From Pirellulaceae bacterium (GTDB taxonomy: Bacteria > Planctomycetota > Planctomycetia > Pirellulales > Pirellulaceae): a stretch of 35,710 nt of DNA. Of the stretch, positions 26,560 through 35,710 are shown in pieces (position 1 is the first letter of the stretch; each line of letters begins with the position of its first letter). The notes under the pieces are model-generated. The model made no database searches. It was given only the letters and a program-made list of their open reading frames with translations, and had not been told where the DNA came from. Where the stretch lies: contig JAALLA010000020.1 of the NCBI GenBank assembly GCA_011087765.1, forward strand, positions 2,175 through 37,884, written 5' to 3'. The position numbers and the translations under genes are program-made.

Positions 26560-29500
26560 TTAATTAAAAAACCCATCAACTTCGTCCTGCTTCTTCTCAC
26601 CATTTTTAGAGGCATAGCTCTCGAGAACTGGAAGTGGATCGATCATCTGCCACGAGGGCAATTGGGCAAGTGCGAGTGCCATTAAAGCACTTCCCCTTAA
26701 AGTCCAGAACACATAACCGAGCGTACCGAGAGTTGTGAGCGCACCGACGGTCATTTTTATGTCCTCGAGGCTCGTCTCATAGCGGTCTGCCTCCTTCAAT
26801 TGATCAATGAGGTATTCGGTATTCATCGAAATGCCCATGATACTATTTAATTCAAGATTGCGAATTTCAGATTCTTCCACGACCATCTCGGAAGCAGGAT
26901 TTTGAAGCAGCATTCGCAAAACATCGGCCGCGCGATTCCGATCCGAAACAAGGCTGACGTACTCTTCAATTGGCTCGGGAACGAATTTAACAAAAGCCTC
27001 GCGATTGGACGCATCTTCTTCTTGCTGCAAAAACCGCCTCTCTCTTCTTGCCGCAATTGCATTGGTGATCCCGAGATACTCGTCGTTGTTTTCATCGGTT
27101 TCGTCAACCTGCCTTTCGACATTTGTCAACGGATTCACATTCCCCAGACCTGTAGCAGCTTTCACTAGGACACTAACCGTCGTAGCCTCACCATCCGCGA
27201 CTCCGTCGCTCGGAACGTAAGTAAAAGTATCAACCCCAAAGAAACCAGCATTCGGCACATAGACAAACGAACCATTTGGATTCAACAAAACCGTACCGTT
27301 GGCAGGGGGATCTACCAAAAGTGCCACAATCGAATTGCCCTCTACATCACGGTCGTTGGCGAGCACACTCTGGAATGAACTCAATACCCGCCCGGTCGTT
27401 ATGGAATATTCATCTAAGCCGCCCACAGGTGCATCATTCACCGGGTTAACTTGAATTTCAACTTCAGCAATGGAACTCGTTAAGCTGCCATCATCCAATT
27501 GATACGTAAACTTGTCACTCAAGGTCTCCGACCCATCGTGTAGGTAGACAAAGCTCCCATCCGAATTCAGCTCCACAGTGCCGTTCACAGGAGAATCCAC
27601 CAATCGAACGCTGATGTCGGAACTGTCCGAATCTGAGTCATTCCCGAGCAGTTTTTCATCATTCGCTGAAAAACTGGTGCCTTCATCAAGCGAGAAAAAA
27701 TCACCCTGTGCAACAGGAGCGTCATTCACCGGGCTAATCGAAATTACAAAAACTCCACCCGTTGCCACTCCTGCTCCATCGTCAACGAGAAATTCAAAAC
27801 TGTCTGAAAGCGACTCCGATCCGTCGTGCACATAACTGACTCGCGCTTGATTGAGGTCATCCTGAGTGAAAACACTGGCTGGGATACCTCCCACTTCCAG
27901 AGTTCCCTTTACGGGAGCATTGACTATGGAATAGACCAGGAGATCATCCGACTGTTCTTCATCGACGGCCCGCAGAAACGATGCGTCAATTACCGCTGCA
28001 CCACCCTCCGAGACAGGCAATGCTGAATTTACAATCAAATTTTGTTCGTCATTTAAGTTGTTGAGCTCGACCAATACGTTCGTAGAATCGGATAGTCCCT
28101 GACTATCAACCACCTCTACTAACAAATCTAACGAGGGTGCCAATTCGTAATTGAGGAGCGAATCATCCACAACCCTCACCTCGCCAGTCACCTCGTTTAC
28201 GTCCAGTATTCCAACTCCAGTTCCACCGATTACCTGATAATTCAACACATCATCGGCGTCGACATCAATTGCAGAAAGCACTCCAACCGTAGTTCCGTTA
28301 ATTGAATTTTCGTCAATTGAGAAATTCTGATTAGTAAATTCGGGAGTTTCGTTTAGATCGAGCAATGAAACCAAAATCATTTCGTCGACAAACAATCCTT
28401 GCAGGTCGGTACTGCGGACAACCACTTGGTACTGGGCCTTGGTTTCAAAATCCAGCACGGCACCTTGAATCAGCAATTCGTCGTTATTAGCCCCGCCAAT
28501 TGAGAAATACTCAGCATCGCCTCCGGTGACAACTGAATAGACAAATTGATCACCAAGATCCTCATCAACGCTAACCAACACTCCTAAACTTGCCCCGCCA
28601 GAGGTGTCTGTGTTTTCTGCAATCGACACAGCATTGAGATTAATTCCCGTCGGAGAATCATTTAAGTCTCGCACAGAAATGGAAATGGAATTGTCAAAAA
28701 ACGCGCCCGCTTGATCGGTGACTCTTAACACGAGGTCATAGCTCGACTGTCGTTCAAAGTCGAGAATTCCATCTTCTAATAATAATTGGTCTCCCAGAAC
28801 ACCGCCAATTCGAAACAGGTCTTGATCCCATCCCCCGATGACAGTGTAGACCAGGGCATCATCGAGATCGGGATCATTGCTTGATAACTGACCGACAATG
28901 TATGGCCCACCTGTGTTGATTGGGTCGGTGTCGGTGTTTTCGTCAATCGAAGAATTACTTAGAATCAGGTCGGTCGGACTGTCATTGACGGGAACCACTT
29001 GGATTTCCTGATTGACTATTCCCGAATCAAGTTCACCATCACTGACTTGAAAGCTGATCAACCTACTCGCCGGGTTGGGCGACTCACTAGTATTTTGATA
29101 AGTCACGCTTCGAAGTGCCAACTCGTAATTCTCAATGGTGTCCGTTCCTTGTAGCTGTAGCGTCCCGGAACTCGAGTCCCAAATTCCAAAAATCGTTGAT
29201 TGCCCGCCGTCGAAATAATCAAGCCGATCCTCTCCAGATTGATAATTAGTGGAAATGGAGATCGTCGCCGACTCTATCAGTTGGTCATCAACATCGGAAA
29301 TTACGATCGAATCCCACACGGCAACCATTCCGTCATTTTCATGGTAAACCAGAGGTTCACTGCCGCCAGAGTCAATCACGGGAGCATCGTTTACCGGAAC
29401 GACACCAAGCTGCATATTCTTTACCACCGTCTCGACATTGGCTTCATCAATCGCCCACGAGAAAACATTCGCCGTCAAAATATCATTCGGGGTTGCGACT

Positions 29501-32500
29501 GCCCCTCCCCCGGTAAGGTCTGAATAAAAAACCCCGGTATCACCGGTAAACAAAATCTTTCCTTCACCATGTGATCTCAAGACCATCGTCGGATTACCCG
29601 AATCTTGATCGACAGCCAGAACTTGATCACCCTCCTGCAAACTGGCGGCATCAAACGAGGCGGTGACTGCATAGGCCAAAAACGTGTCTAACACCTGACC
29701 AACTGAACCGAACGCTCCATTCATAATCGGGTTATCATCATCACTAATTACCCACGTCGTTCCCGCATCTAAGGTCGTTAGTCCATAATATTCATTGAGG
29801 GCATCCGTAGACGCTTGCTCACCGGTCGAAATCAGCACACCGCCATTGAGTACCCACTGATCAATCGCATTGAGCTCTTCAGTGGTCAGCCGTCCATCGT
29901 CAATTGCGCCACCGAAATATATCTCCCCTTGTGATAGATATTCTGCATCGATCGTATAACTCGGACCACCAATAACGATCGAAGAAGAAACAACGCCGCC
30001 CGGACCAAAATTCGCGGATTCCGTTAAAATTGCTTCGGCTTTTGAAAAGAAGTTACTTCCAAGACTTCGGTAGCCCGGTTCACCGGCCAGAACATTAACC
30101 GACAAGCTGCCGTTGTTAACATAGAACTCAAATGAGCCATACAATCCATTACTGGCATCCGGCTCGGGAAGAAACTGAAGCAGTCCAGCATCAATCTGGT
30201 TCTTAGAAACAACATCGCCGTTTTCCAGTGGTGTTCCATTAAGCACTAAATCACCATCTAAAGGCAACGATGTGATTGTGATTGTGTCAATCATATTTCC
30301 TAAGAAACCGGTAAAATCAAAATCACTGGACGAAAACACATAAGGCGTGTCTTCGGGGGTAGAAACGTACCCCTCATTTTGATCGGTTACAAAAACATTT
30401 ATCGCGCCATAGCTGGTATCGACACCACCGTTAGCAACTCCATCGCTGTCACTCAACTCAAACTCAACAACTCGCACCCCAAACTCAGAGCTTGTTGTTG
30501 CAAACGAAATGTTGTGGATCAACAAGGCCACATTTTCAGTCGTTGCCCCTGAACTAAACTGAATAGCAATTGAAGATGAATTAACGTTGGTCAGCGCACC
30601 CACGGAAACTCCCTGGACACTAATCAGGGAACCGACTTCTAAACCGTTGGATAAACTTACATCGGAAATCTCAAGGATTCCGATTTCGTCTTCGGCGGCA
30701 AAACTGAGCCCTTCGATTAGTAAGCTACCGCCATTGAAATTGGTAATCAGATCTGGATCATAAATCGAGACAGCTACACTTGCATCTAATACACGAGCTT
30801 CGCCATCGTTAAGCGAAACAAGTGAATCACCAGAAAAATAATTCATTGCGGGCGCATCATTCGCAGCCATCACCGCGACGCTTCGCGCCTGCGTATTTGA
30901 AATCGATTCGCTATCAAAAACAGTAAATTCCACCGTCCGAGCATCCTCATTCGGACTTTCACTGATATTTCGATAATCGATTTCCCGCAAAGCTGTCTGA
31001 TAGTTTTCAACGGTGTCGGTACCGCTCAAAGTCAAGATTCCAGCGACGCTATCCCATAATCCGGAAATCTCGCCAAACCCTGTAAACATTAGCACGTCAG
31101 CATTCGGCGAATAATTGTTTACAATCGCTACCGTTGCGGAATGCAGATGCTCGTTATCAACATCAGTGAGTGTAATCGTTGAACTGACCGACACCCTCTG
31201 AAACCCCTCAACAAACTCCACCGGTGCGGTTTCTATGCCAGAAATGACCGGCACATCATTGACCGGCAAAATGGTTTGGGAGACGGATTCACTCGCAACA
31301 CTAAACGGACTCAAGCCACCGGTTTCAGCAACACTGACGCCAAACGTCCCGCTGAGCTTTCCGTCCGTTTGATCCCACGCATGAAATACTAAACCTCCAG
31401 ACGGACCGAAATAATCGGGCGAGGGAACAAATCGAACCAAAGCGTTCGCATCTAAAACCACAGCGCTTGCAGCAGACACATCCTCGAAATTGACCCAACC
31501 ATTCCCAACTTCAAACTGCCACCTACCGTTCGTCCGATCTGTGGCAACGACTGCGATGCCCTCGACGGCACCCGCATCGATGTCCGTAATTCTGTCACCA
31601 CCCGCTGAGGCAATTATTTCTGCAACAGACGATCCTGCGGGATCAAGCGCATCCTCAAAAACCTCAGGTAAAAACATATCACCGGCATCGTCCAAAACCG
31701 GGGCGTTGTTATTGGGCGTATAGTCGATCTCCAGAGTCGGAGCAGTTCCACTCTCGGAGCTGTGAAAGGTAACTGTGCCGTTCCCAGGCAACGAACTACC
31801 AAGCAAAATCCCCTGATTTGCTCTCGCTCCGGTTAGCCAATCATCCAACAGTTGTGTCACGTCCCAGCTATAGAACAAACCCGGATCTGAATATGCAATC
31901 GCCTCGGCATCGTAATCCGCACCGGCCGAATCCCAAACTACTCCGTTGGTTCGTTGATTCCACGTCGCCCCTGTACCGCCAGCATCTAACTCCCAGGGAT
32001 TGACCACGGAAAACAACTCAATCCCGAAGTTATCCAAGGACTCGACACTCTGCAACAACAAAGACGCCGAATTAATGGTTACGTTGTTCGGGATAGTTCC
32101 CAAATCAAATTCAATCAAAGATCGAACATTTCCGTCACCTCCTCCGGTTTTGGATACTTGCAGGGTTGTTGCCGAACCAAGCGGGCTATCAGGAGACGCC
32201 TGGGCAATGTACGTGTCTTTATTGCTGGTGATTTGGAGGCTCTCCAGCGTGTGCGCCCACGCTTTTTGAGTCTGTGCGGTAAAAACTATCTGGCTGTCAA
32301 TTTGTCCCGTTCTATATTCAAGCGTCCAATCTCCCCCCAATTCTCGAAATCCTGTAAGGTCGTTACTGGCCCCAATATCTCGATTGGTGATTTCCCCAAG
32401 TCGGTCAACAAAAGCTTTACCCTCGATACTTTCAGCTAAGTCACATCCATAAAGTAAAACATCTCCTCCGAATGCCAGCCCAGTAGTCCAACTGGAGAGA

Positions 32501-33087
32501 TGACTTTCATATTCACTTAAATTTTTGGCGTTGACCGAACTGTTCCCCAATTGAAGCTGGCCATCGCTACCATGAGATATAACGTGGATTGCGTCGTAGT
32601 GTTCTCGCCCATCGAGAAATTCCGTGATCTGTTCAATTCCATCCGCATCTTTGGCTAAGATCGCAATATCGAAATCGATGTTGCCCGAAGTCTGCGTTTG
32701 GATATCATCGACGAGAGAATCAACATCTCCAACATGACCATCGATAACGACCAGCTGTCTAGCATTCGATGGCTTCGTAACCGTATCGATTGGGTCGTTT
32801 GAAAACTCGTCAAATGACTCAATCACTGTAGAAATAAAATCACTTTCAAACCCAGCTATGGGAGTGACGTCAAGAGCGATCGCATTATCATCCTCGTCTG
32901 AAGTCACCGACTCTAAAATTTCCTGCGCGCATGCAACCAGTGGCGAAGCATCGTACAGAATTCGGTCCTCGAGCACGACGAGTTCAACGTTTGAAACTAA
33001 AGGAGAGGATGCTCCCGCAGGCCGTATTGGCATGGATGGCATGGCGTCAACCGTTAAATGAAAATCACTGTGAGCCTTAGCGGTCAT
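26560..33087 (-). CDS. Giant LEPR-XLL/DUF4347/cadherin-repeat surface protein
   Basis: Protein of 2175 residues. Order: N-terminal LEDRILYDASPL at 39-50, a LEPR-XLL-type motif common on giant planctomycete proteins; DUF4347 domain about 108-282, with HVISHG (His172) and LLYGCDLAE (Cys215); DNRLRE-type beta domain about 285-458 (WNQRTNGVVWDSAG); cadherin-like and tandem-95 repeats with NDAP-type junctions; a repeat pair sharing GTDT-ENY--ALR near 690 and 1320; an alpha/beta insert at about 1005-1225; three cadherin domains; CSPG/VCBS-like repeats (VYLHDGSETLSDKFTYQLDDG) to about 1980; then a charged region and a C-terminal hydrophobic segment ending QLPSWQMIDPLPVLES. Acidic D-rich loops suggest calcium binding. 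No classical signal peptide is seen. It is divergent from the TolC-family gene. Cell-surface location is inferred. Confidence 0.9.
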   Translation of the reverse strand: MTAKAHSDFHLTVDAMPSMPIRPAGASSPLVSNVELVVLEDRILYDASPLVACAQEILESVTSDEDDNAIALDVTPIAGFESDFISTVIESFDEFSNDPIDTVTKPSNARQLVVIDGHVGDVDSLVDDIQTQTSGNIDFDIAILAKDADGIEQITEFLDGREHYDAIHVISHGSDGQLQLGNSSVNAKNLSEYESHLSSWTTGLAFGGDVLLYGCDLAESIEGKAFVDRLGEITNRDIGASNDLTGFRELGGDWTLEYRTGQIDSQIVFTAQTQKAWAHTLESLQITSNKDTYIAQASPDSPLGSATTLQVSKTGGGDGNVRSLIEFDLGTIPNNVTINSASLLLQSVESLDNFGIELFSVVNPWELDAGGTGATWNQRTNGVVWDSAGADYDAEAIAYSDPGLFYSWDVTQLLDDWLTGARANQGILLGSSLPGNGTVTFHSSESGTAPTLEIDYTPNNNAPVLDDAGDMFLPEVFEDALDPAGSSVAEIIASAGGDRITDIDAGAVEGIAVVATDRTNGRWQFEVGNGWVNFEDVSAASAVVLDANALVRFVPSPDYFGPSGGLVFHAWDQTDGKLSGTFGVSVAETGGLSPFSVASESVSQTILPVNDVPVISGIETAPVEFVEGFQRVSVSSTITLTDVDNEHLHSATVAIVNNYSPNADVLMFTGFGEISGLWDSVAGILTLSGTDTVENYQTALREIDYRNISESPNEDARTVEFTVFDSESISNTQARSVAVMAANDAPAMNYFSGDSLVSLNDGEARVLDASVAVSIYDPDLITNFNGGSLLIEGLSFAAEDEIGILEISDVSLSNGLEVGSLISVQGVSVGALTNVNSSSIAIQFSSGATTENVALLIHNISFATTSSEFGVRVVEFELSDSDGVANGGVDTSYGAINVFVTDQNEGYVSTPEDTPYVFSSSDFDFTGFLGNMIDTITITSLPLDGDLVLNGTPLENGDVVSKNQIDAGLLQFLPEPDASNGLYGSFEFYVNNGSLSVNVLAGEPGYRSLGSNFFSKAEAILTESANFGPGGVVSSSIVIGGPSYTIDAEYLSQGEIYFGGAIDDGRLTTEELNAIDQWVLNGGVLISTGEQASTDALNEYYGLTTLDAGTTWVISDDDNPIMNGAFGSVGQVLDTFLAYAVTASFDAASLQEGDQVLAVDQDSGNPTMVLRSHGEGKILFTGDTGVFYSDLTGGGAVATPNDILTANVFSWAIDEANVETVVKNMQLGVVPVNDAPVIDSGGSEPLVYHENDGMVAVWDSIVISDVDDQLIESATISISTNYQSGEDRLDYFDGGQSTIFGIWDSSSGTLQLQGTDTIENYELALRSVTYQNTSESPNPASRLISFQVSDGELDSGIVNQEIQVVPVNDSPTDLILSNSSIDENTDTDPINTGGPYIVGQLSSNDPDLDDALVYTVIGGWDQDLFRIGGVLGDQLLLEDGILDFERQSSYDLVLRVTDQAGAFFDNSISISVRDLNDSPTGINLNAVSIAENTDTSGGASLGVLVSVDEDLGDQFVYSVVTGGDAEYFSIGGANNDELLIQGAVLDFETKAQYQVVVRSTDLQGLFVDEMILVSLLDLNETPEFTNQNFSIDENSINGTTVGVLSAIDVDADDVLNYQVIGGTGVGILDVNEVTGEVRVVDDSLLNYELAPSLDLLVEVVDSQGLSDSTNVLVELNNLNDEQNLIVNSALPVSEGGAAVIDASFLRAVDEEQSDDLLVYSIVNAPVKGTLEVGGIPASVFTQDDLNQARVSYVHDGSESLSDSFEFLVDDGAGVATGGVFVISISPVNDAPVAQGDFFSLDEGTSFSANDEKLLGNDSDSDSSDISVRLVDSPVNGTVELNSDGSFVYLHDGSETLSDKFTYQLDDGSLTSSIAEVEIQVNPVNDAPVGGLDEYSITTGRVLSSFQSVLANDRDVEGNSIVALLVDPPANGTVLLNPNGSFVYVPNAGFFGVDTFTYVPSDGVADGEATTVSVLVKAATGLGNVNPLTNVERQVDETDENNDEYLGITNAIAARRERRFLQQEEDASNREAFVKFVPEPIEEYVSLVSDRNRAADVLRMLLQNPASEMVVEESEIRNLELNSIMGISMNTEYLIDQLKEADRYETSLEDIKMTVGALTTLGTLGYVFWTLRGSALMALALAQLPSWQMIDPLPVLESYASKNGEKKQDEVDGFFN

Positions 33088-33463
33088 CGAATGACAGCTA
33101 CCAAACCCAACTTGCTCAAACTAGTCCGTTGTAAAGCTGTATGAATCCGGCAGACAAGGATACATCTTCCGTTTCGGAAAGAGCTGACAATTGGCGAAAC
33201 AATTCCAAAAACTGAGCAGAGCGGCGGTAATAGCATGACTAGTCGGAAACCATCAAATGTTCATTATTGCCACTGCGAAACGATTGAGTGTCATAGATTC
33301 ACAAAAGCGGACCCTGGCTTGTGAAGCTTTACCGATTATCCGTTTTAAGACACTGATAGCCCGAATTTCTAGCTGCACTTCCGTAAGAAGATTGGTTAAT
33401 ACCGACGCATTTCAACGAAACATAATAGTAACTGTCGTATGCAATAAAACGTTGGAGCCTGTT
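33088..33463. other. Divergent promoter region between the giant surface protein and TolC-family genes
   Basis: No gene is supported. Both flanking genes start outward from this gap, so it should hold two promoters. A stem at 33298-33325 (TTCACAA pairing with TTGTGAA, extended by GC after a two-base bulge) could be an operator or RNA structure. I cannot assign promoter boxes with confidence. Confidence 0.4.
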
Positions 33464-35710
33464 GTGACGTTTATTCGGAAATGGATAACCAAACCAAAAA
33501 TGCGTCCTGCGTTTGCGCTTGTTTCGACCGTATTTCTAGCAAATTCACTTTGCCTTTGCTCTTCAGTGTCAGCTCAAGAGACAATTCCTAAAGTACGCAA
33601 CCAGCTGCGAGCGGGGAGTAGAACCAAGGCGTTTTTAAATCTCGACTCAAAACAAATCCAGCTAAAATCGTTACCCCAACTGGCTGCACCACAAAATCCA
33701 GACAACAAACAACCAACCCCGCTGAAACAGCAACCAAATTCGATATCGGTTTTAAACGTTAGTCAAAAAATCCCTGGGCAAAACCGTAACCAGATTAGTT
33801 CCATCGATAGCACTTCTCAACCAACTCTTCAATCAAAATCATCTAGTAAGTTCGACAACACTGGGATGCTAAAATCGCAACCCTCAATCAATACCATTTC
33901 TGCAAAAAAGCATTCAGCCGGCCACCTCCCCAGACTCGCACCAATTTTTAAAAACCTGCCAGACACTTCCTTTGCACCTTCCGCACCTAAACGAAGAAAT
34001 TTCATTGCTGGAAAATCCAACGCGGTTACCCAAACGCAGGAACAGGAATCGATCGAGTTGAACGACTTTCTGGGAACCAAAGACACACCAATACAGCAAA
34101 GCAATCCGGATTCACTTGTCGAGGGAAATACCTGGTGGAAGTCCAAAGTGGTTTCGCCACTCGTTGACAACGCAACCGAACAACCCGTTGACACAAACAG
34201 TTTGGTTTACGCCACCCTCCAGAACTCTCCTAGAATCCGCGCTATCAGCCAACGGCCTTTGATTCTCGAACAGCAAATCGTGGAAGCAGAAGCAGATTTT
34301 GACCCGCTCACCTTCGTGAGGAGCCAGTTTGAAGATCGAGTGGATCCGGTTGGAGATACGCTATCAACAACAATTGACAATTCAAGCTTCCTCAAAGATC
34401 ACACCTGGACCGGTGATTTCGGTATTCGAAGAAAGTTGAAAACCGGAGCGTCCTATGAACTTAGTGAACGCTTGGGCTTTCAAAATAGCAACTCCAGCTT
34501 TTTCACACCTCAAGACCAAGGCACTGCAACACTTGCCCTCAATGTAAACCAACCACTCATGAAAGGGAGAGGCAAATATTACAACGAAAGCCAAATCCTG
34601 ATTGCGCAAGCAACCAGCGGCGCTGCGTGGGATACTTTTACCGCGGAACTGCAAGATGAGATACAGAAAACCATTTCCGCTTACTGGGAACTTTACTTTG
34701 ACCGCAGCGTCTACCTCCAGAAACAGCGCAATGTCGCCCGAGGAGAATACGTTTTAGAAATACTTGAAGGCCGTAAAGAGCTTGATTCCCTGCCGAGCCA
34801 AATAACGAGAGCGCGGTCTGCCGTTAAATCACGACAGACCGACCTAGCCAATGCACGACGTGACATCCGTGATTCTCAAACAGAACTGAGACGCCTCACC
34901 GCGGATCGAAACTGGCAAGCAGAACAAACCACAGAAATGCTTCCCACAGAAACCCCCAACACTACGGGAATCGACATCGAACTCGAACAGGTTGTGTTTA
35001 AAGCCTTAGAGAATCGCCCTGAAATTCGTGAAGCAATGGCGCGGGCAAAAGTCAAATGCATTGATCTCAACATCAGCGAAAATGAACTACTACCAGAATT
35101 GTCTCTTTTACTCGGAACCTACGTTAGTGCACTCAAGGGAGACTCCGCAATCGGGCAAGCCATTGTGGATCAATTCGGACAAGTGACGCCAGGCTATTCC
35201 GTCGGTCTCGAATTTAAGATGCCCTATCGAAACCGAGCCGCAAAAAGTCGCGTGACGCAAAGTAAGCTGGAGCTTGCTAAGATTAAGGCGGTTGTCGATG
35301 AGAAAATCCTCAACGTTGTCGCTGAATCCCAAATTTCCCTTCGTCGCGTCACTTCAGCAAAAGAAACCCTCGACGCTGCTTTACAAGCAATTGTCGCCGC
35401 CAGAGCGGATCTCGAGCAGAGCTTCAGACGATGGGATTCATTCGCACTTATCGAGGGCGATTTCGCGGATGGACAAACGCCAACGACAGCACTCGATCAG
35501 TTATTGGATTCGCAAGAACGACTAACCAATGCCGAGCTCGTTTACGCGGAAGCGGAACTGGAGCTGAAATCTTCCGAAGTCCAACTCCAGCGAACGATGG
35601 GTACGCTCCTAATTCATGAGAACATTAATTTTAATCAGAGCAATTCCAACGGTACTCCAGAATTAAATATCCAACGGCAGGAGAAACCGCAGGGACAACC
35701 ACAGATTTCG
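33464..35710 (+). CDS. TolC-family outer-membrane efflux/secretion protein, C-terminus cut by window edge
   Basis: The frame is open from a GTG at 33464 (GGAG six bases upstream) to the right edge, 749 codons, with no stop. An in-frame ATG at 33500 is the alternative. A signal peptide follows (RPAFALVSTVFLANSLCLC, cut near VSAQ). Residues about 40-240 are low-complexity, rich in Gln, Asn, Ser and Pro. The TolC-type part starts near 244 (NSLVYATLQNSPRIRAISQRP) and shows the long alpha-helical hairpin pattern twice, with LNVNQPLMKGRG, ISAYWELYFDRSVY, FKALENRPEIREA and TALDQLLDSQERLTNAE. TolC proteins form trimeric channels through the outer membrane, docking with HlyD-type adaptors. The divergent neighbour is the giant secreted protein, a plausible cargo. 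Confidence 0.88.
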   Translation, partial: MTFIRKWITKPKMRPAFALVSTVFLANSLCLCSSVSAQETIPKVRNQLRAGSRTKAFLNLDSKQIQLKSLPQLAAPQNPDNKQPTPLKQQPNSISVLNVSQKIPGQNRNQISSIDSTSQPTLQSKSSSKFDNTGMLKSQPSINTISAKKHSAGHLPRLAPIFKNLPDTSFAPSAPKRRNFIAGKSNAVTQTQEQESIELNDFLGTKDTPIQQSNPDSLVEGNTWWKSKVVSPLVDNATEQPVDTNSLVYATLQNSPRIRAISQRPLILEQQIVEAEADFDPLTFVRSQFEDRVDPVGDTLSTTIDNSSFLKDHTWTGDFGIRRKLKTGASYELSERLGFQNSNSSFFTPQDQGTATLALNVNQPLMKGRGKYYNESQILIAQATSGAAWDTFTAELQDEIQKTISAYWELYFDRSVYLQKQRNVARGEYVLEILEGRKELDSLPSQITRARSAVKSRQTDLANARRDIRDSQTELRRLTADRNWQAEQTTEMLPTETPNTTGIDIELEQVVFKALENRPEIREAMARAKVKCIDLNISENELLPELSLLLGTYVSALKGDSAIGQAIVDQFGQVTPGYSVGLEFKMPYRNRAAKSRVTQSKLELAKIKAVVDEKILNVVAESQISLRRVTSAKETLDAALQAIVAARADLEQSFRRWDSFALIEGDFADGQTPTTALDQLLDSQERLTNAELVYAEAELELKSSEVQLQRTMGTLLIHENINFNQSNSNGTPELNIQRQEKPQGQPQIS

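Noticed and set aside
26560-33087. Sequence repeats in the giant gene as a possible DNA repeat array
   Set aside because: The periodicity is at protein level (cadherin/VCBS modules) and the nucleotide copies are too divergent to be a DNA repeat.

Overview
The window looks like a chromosomal stretch of a planctomycete, most likely of the Pirellulaceae. The evidence is a DUF1552 secreted protein, an N-terminal LEPR-XLL-like motif on a giant secreted protein, a PqqD-like/M50/HlyD fusion, several genes with little or no Shine-Dalgarno signal, and long non-coding gaps. I see no insertion sequences, phage genes, CRISPR arrays, tRNAs or rRNAs. Twenty-one protein genes are supported; two of them run off the window (a TPR protein at the left edge and a TolC-family protein at the right edge).

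Layout. 1-2798 (-): long exported TPR protein, C-terminus missing. 3160-6859 (-): greA, then a two-gene unit of an exported protein with a duplicated Cys/His domain and a membrane PqqD-like/M50/HlyD fusion. 7078-9514 (+): polyprenyl-phosphate-type glycosyltransferase and queA. 9538-12069 (-): a ketoacyl-synthase homologue lacking its catalytic residues, and a GNAT-like protein. 12242-13216 (+): NAD-dependent epimerase/reductase. 13273-15250 (-): DUF1552 protein and an exported nickel superoxide dismutase. 15483-18534 (+): esterase, Rossmann-fold methyltransferase-like protein and FabH-like synthase. 18557-20876 (-): FabZ-like dehydratase, cyclophilin and a small secreted protein. 21049-22197 (+): queG. 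22303-26338 (-): two cyclic-di-GMP regulators. 26560-33087 (-): a 2175-residue cadherin-type surface protein. 33464-35710 (+): TolC-family outer-membrane protein, divergent from the giant gene.

How the genes fit together. queA and queG are two late steps of queuosine synthesis in tRNA. The REC-HD-GYP and GGDEF/HD-GYP proteins form a local cyclic-di-GMP pair. The KS homologue, FabH-like enzyme, FabZ-like dehydratase, glycosyltransferase, methyltransferase-like protein and NAD-dependent reductase suggest a specialised lipid or polyketide route, although they do not form one operon. The most interesting theme is export: the PqqD-like/M50/HlyD fusion at the left end, with the giant LEPR-XLL/DUF4347/cadherin protein and the TolC-family protein at the right end, could form a secretion and processing route for giant surface proteins. 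No ABC transporter is visible in the window. That link is inference from domain content and proximity.
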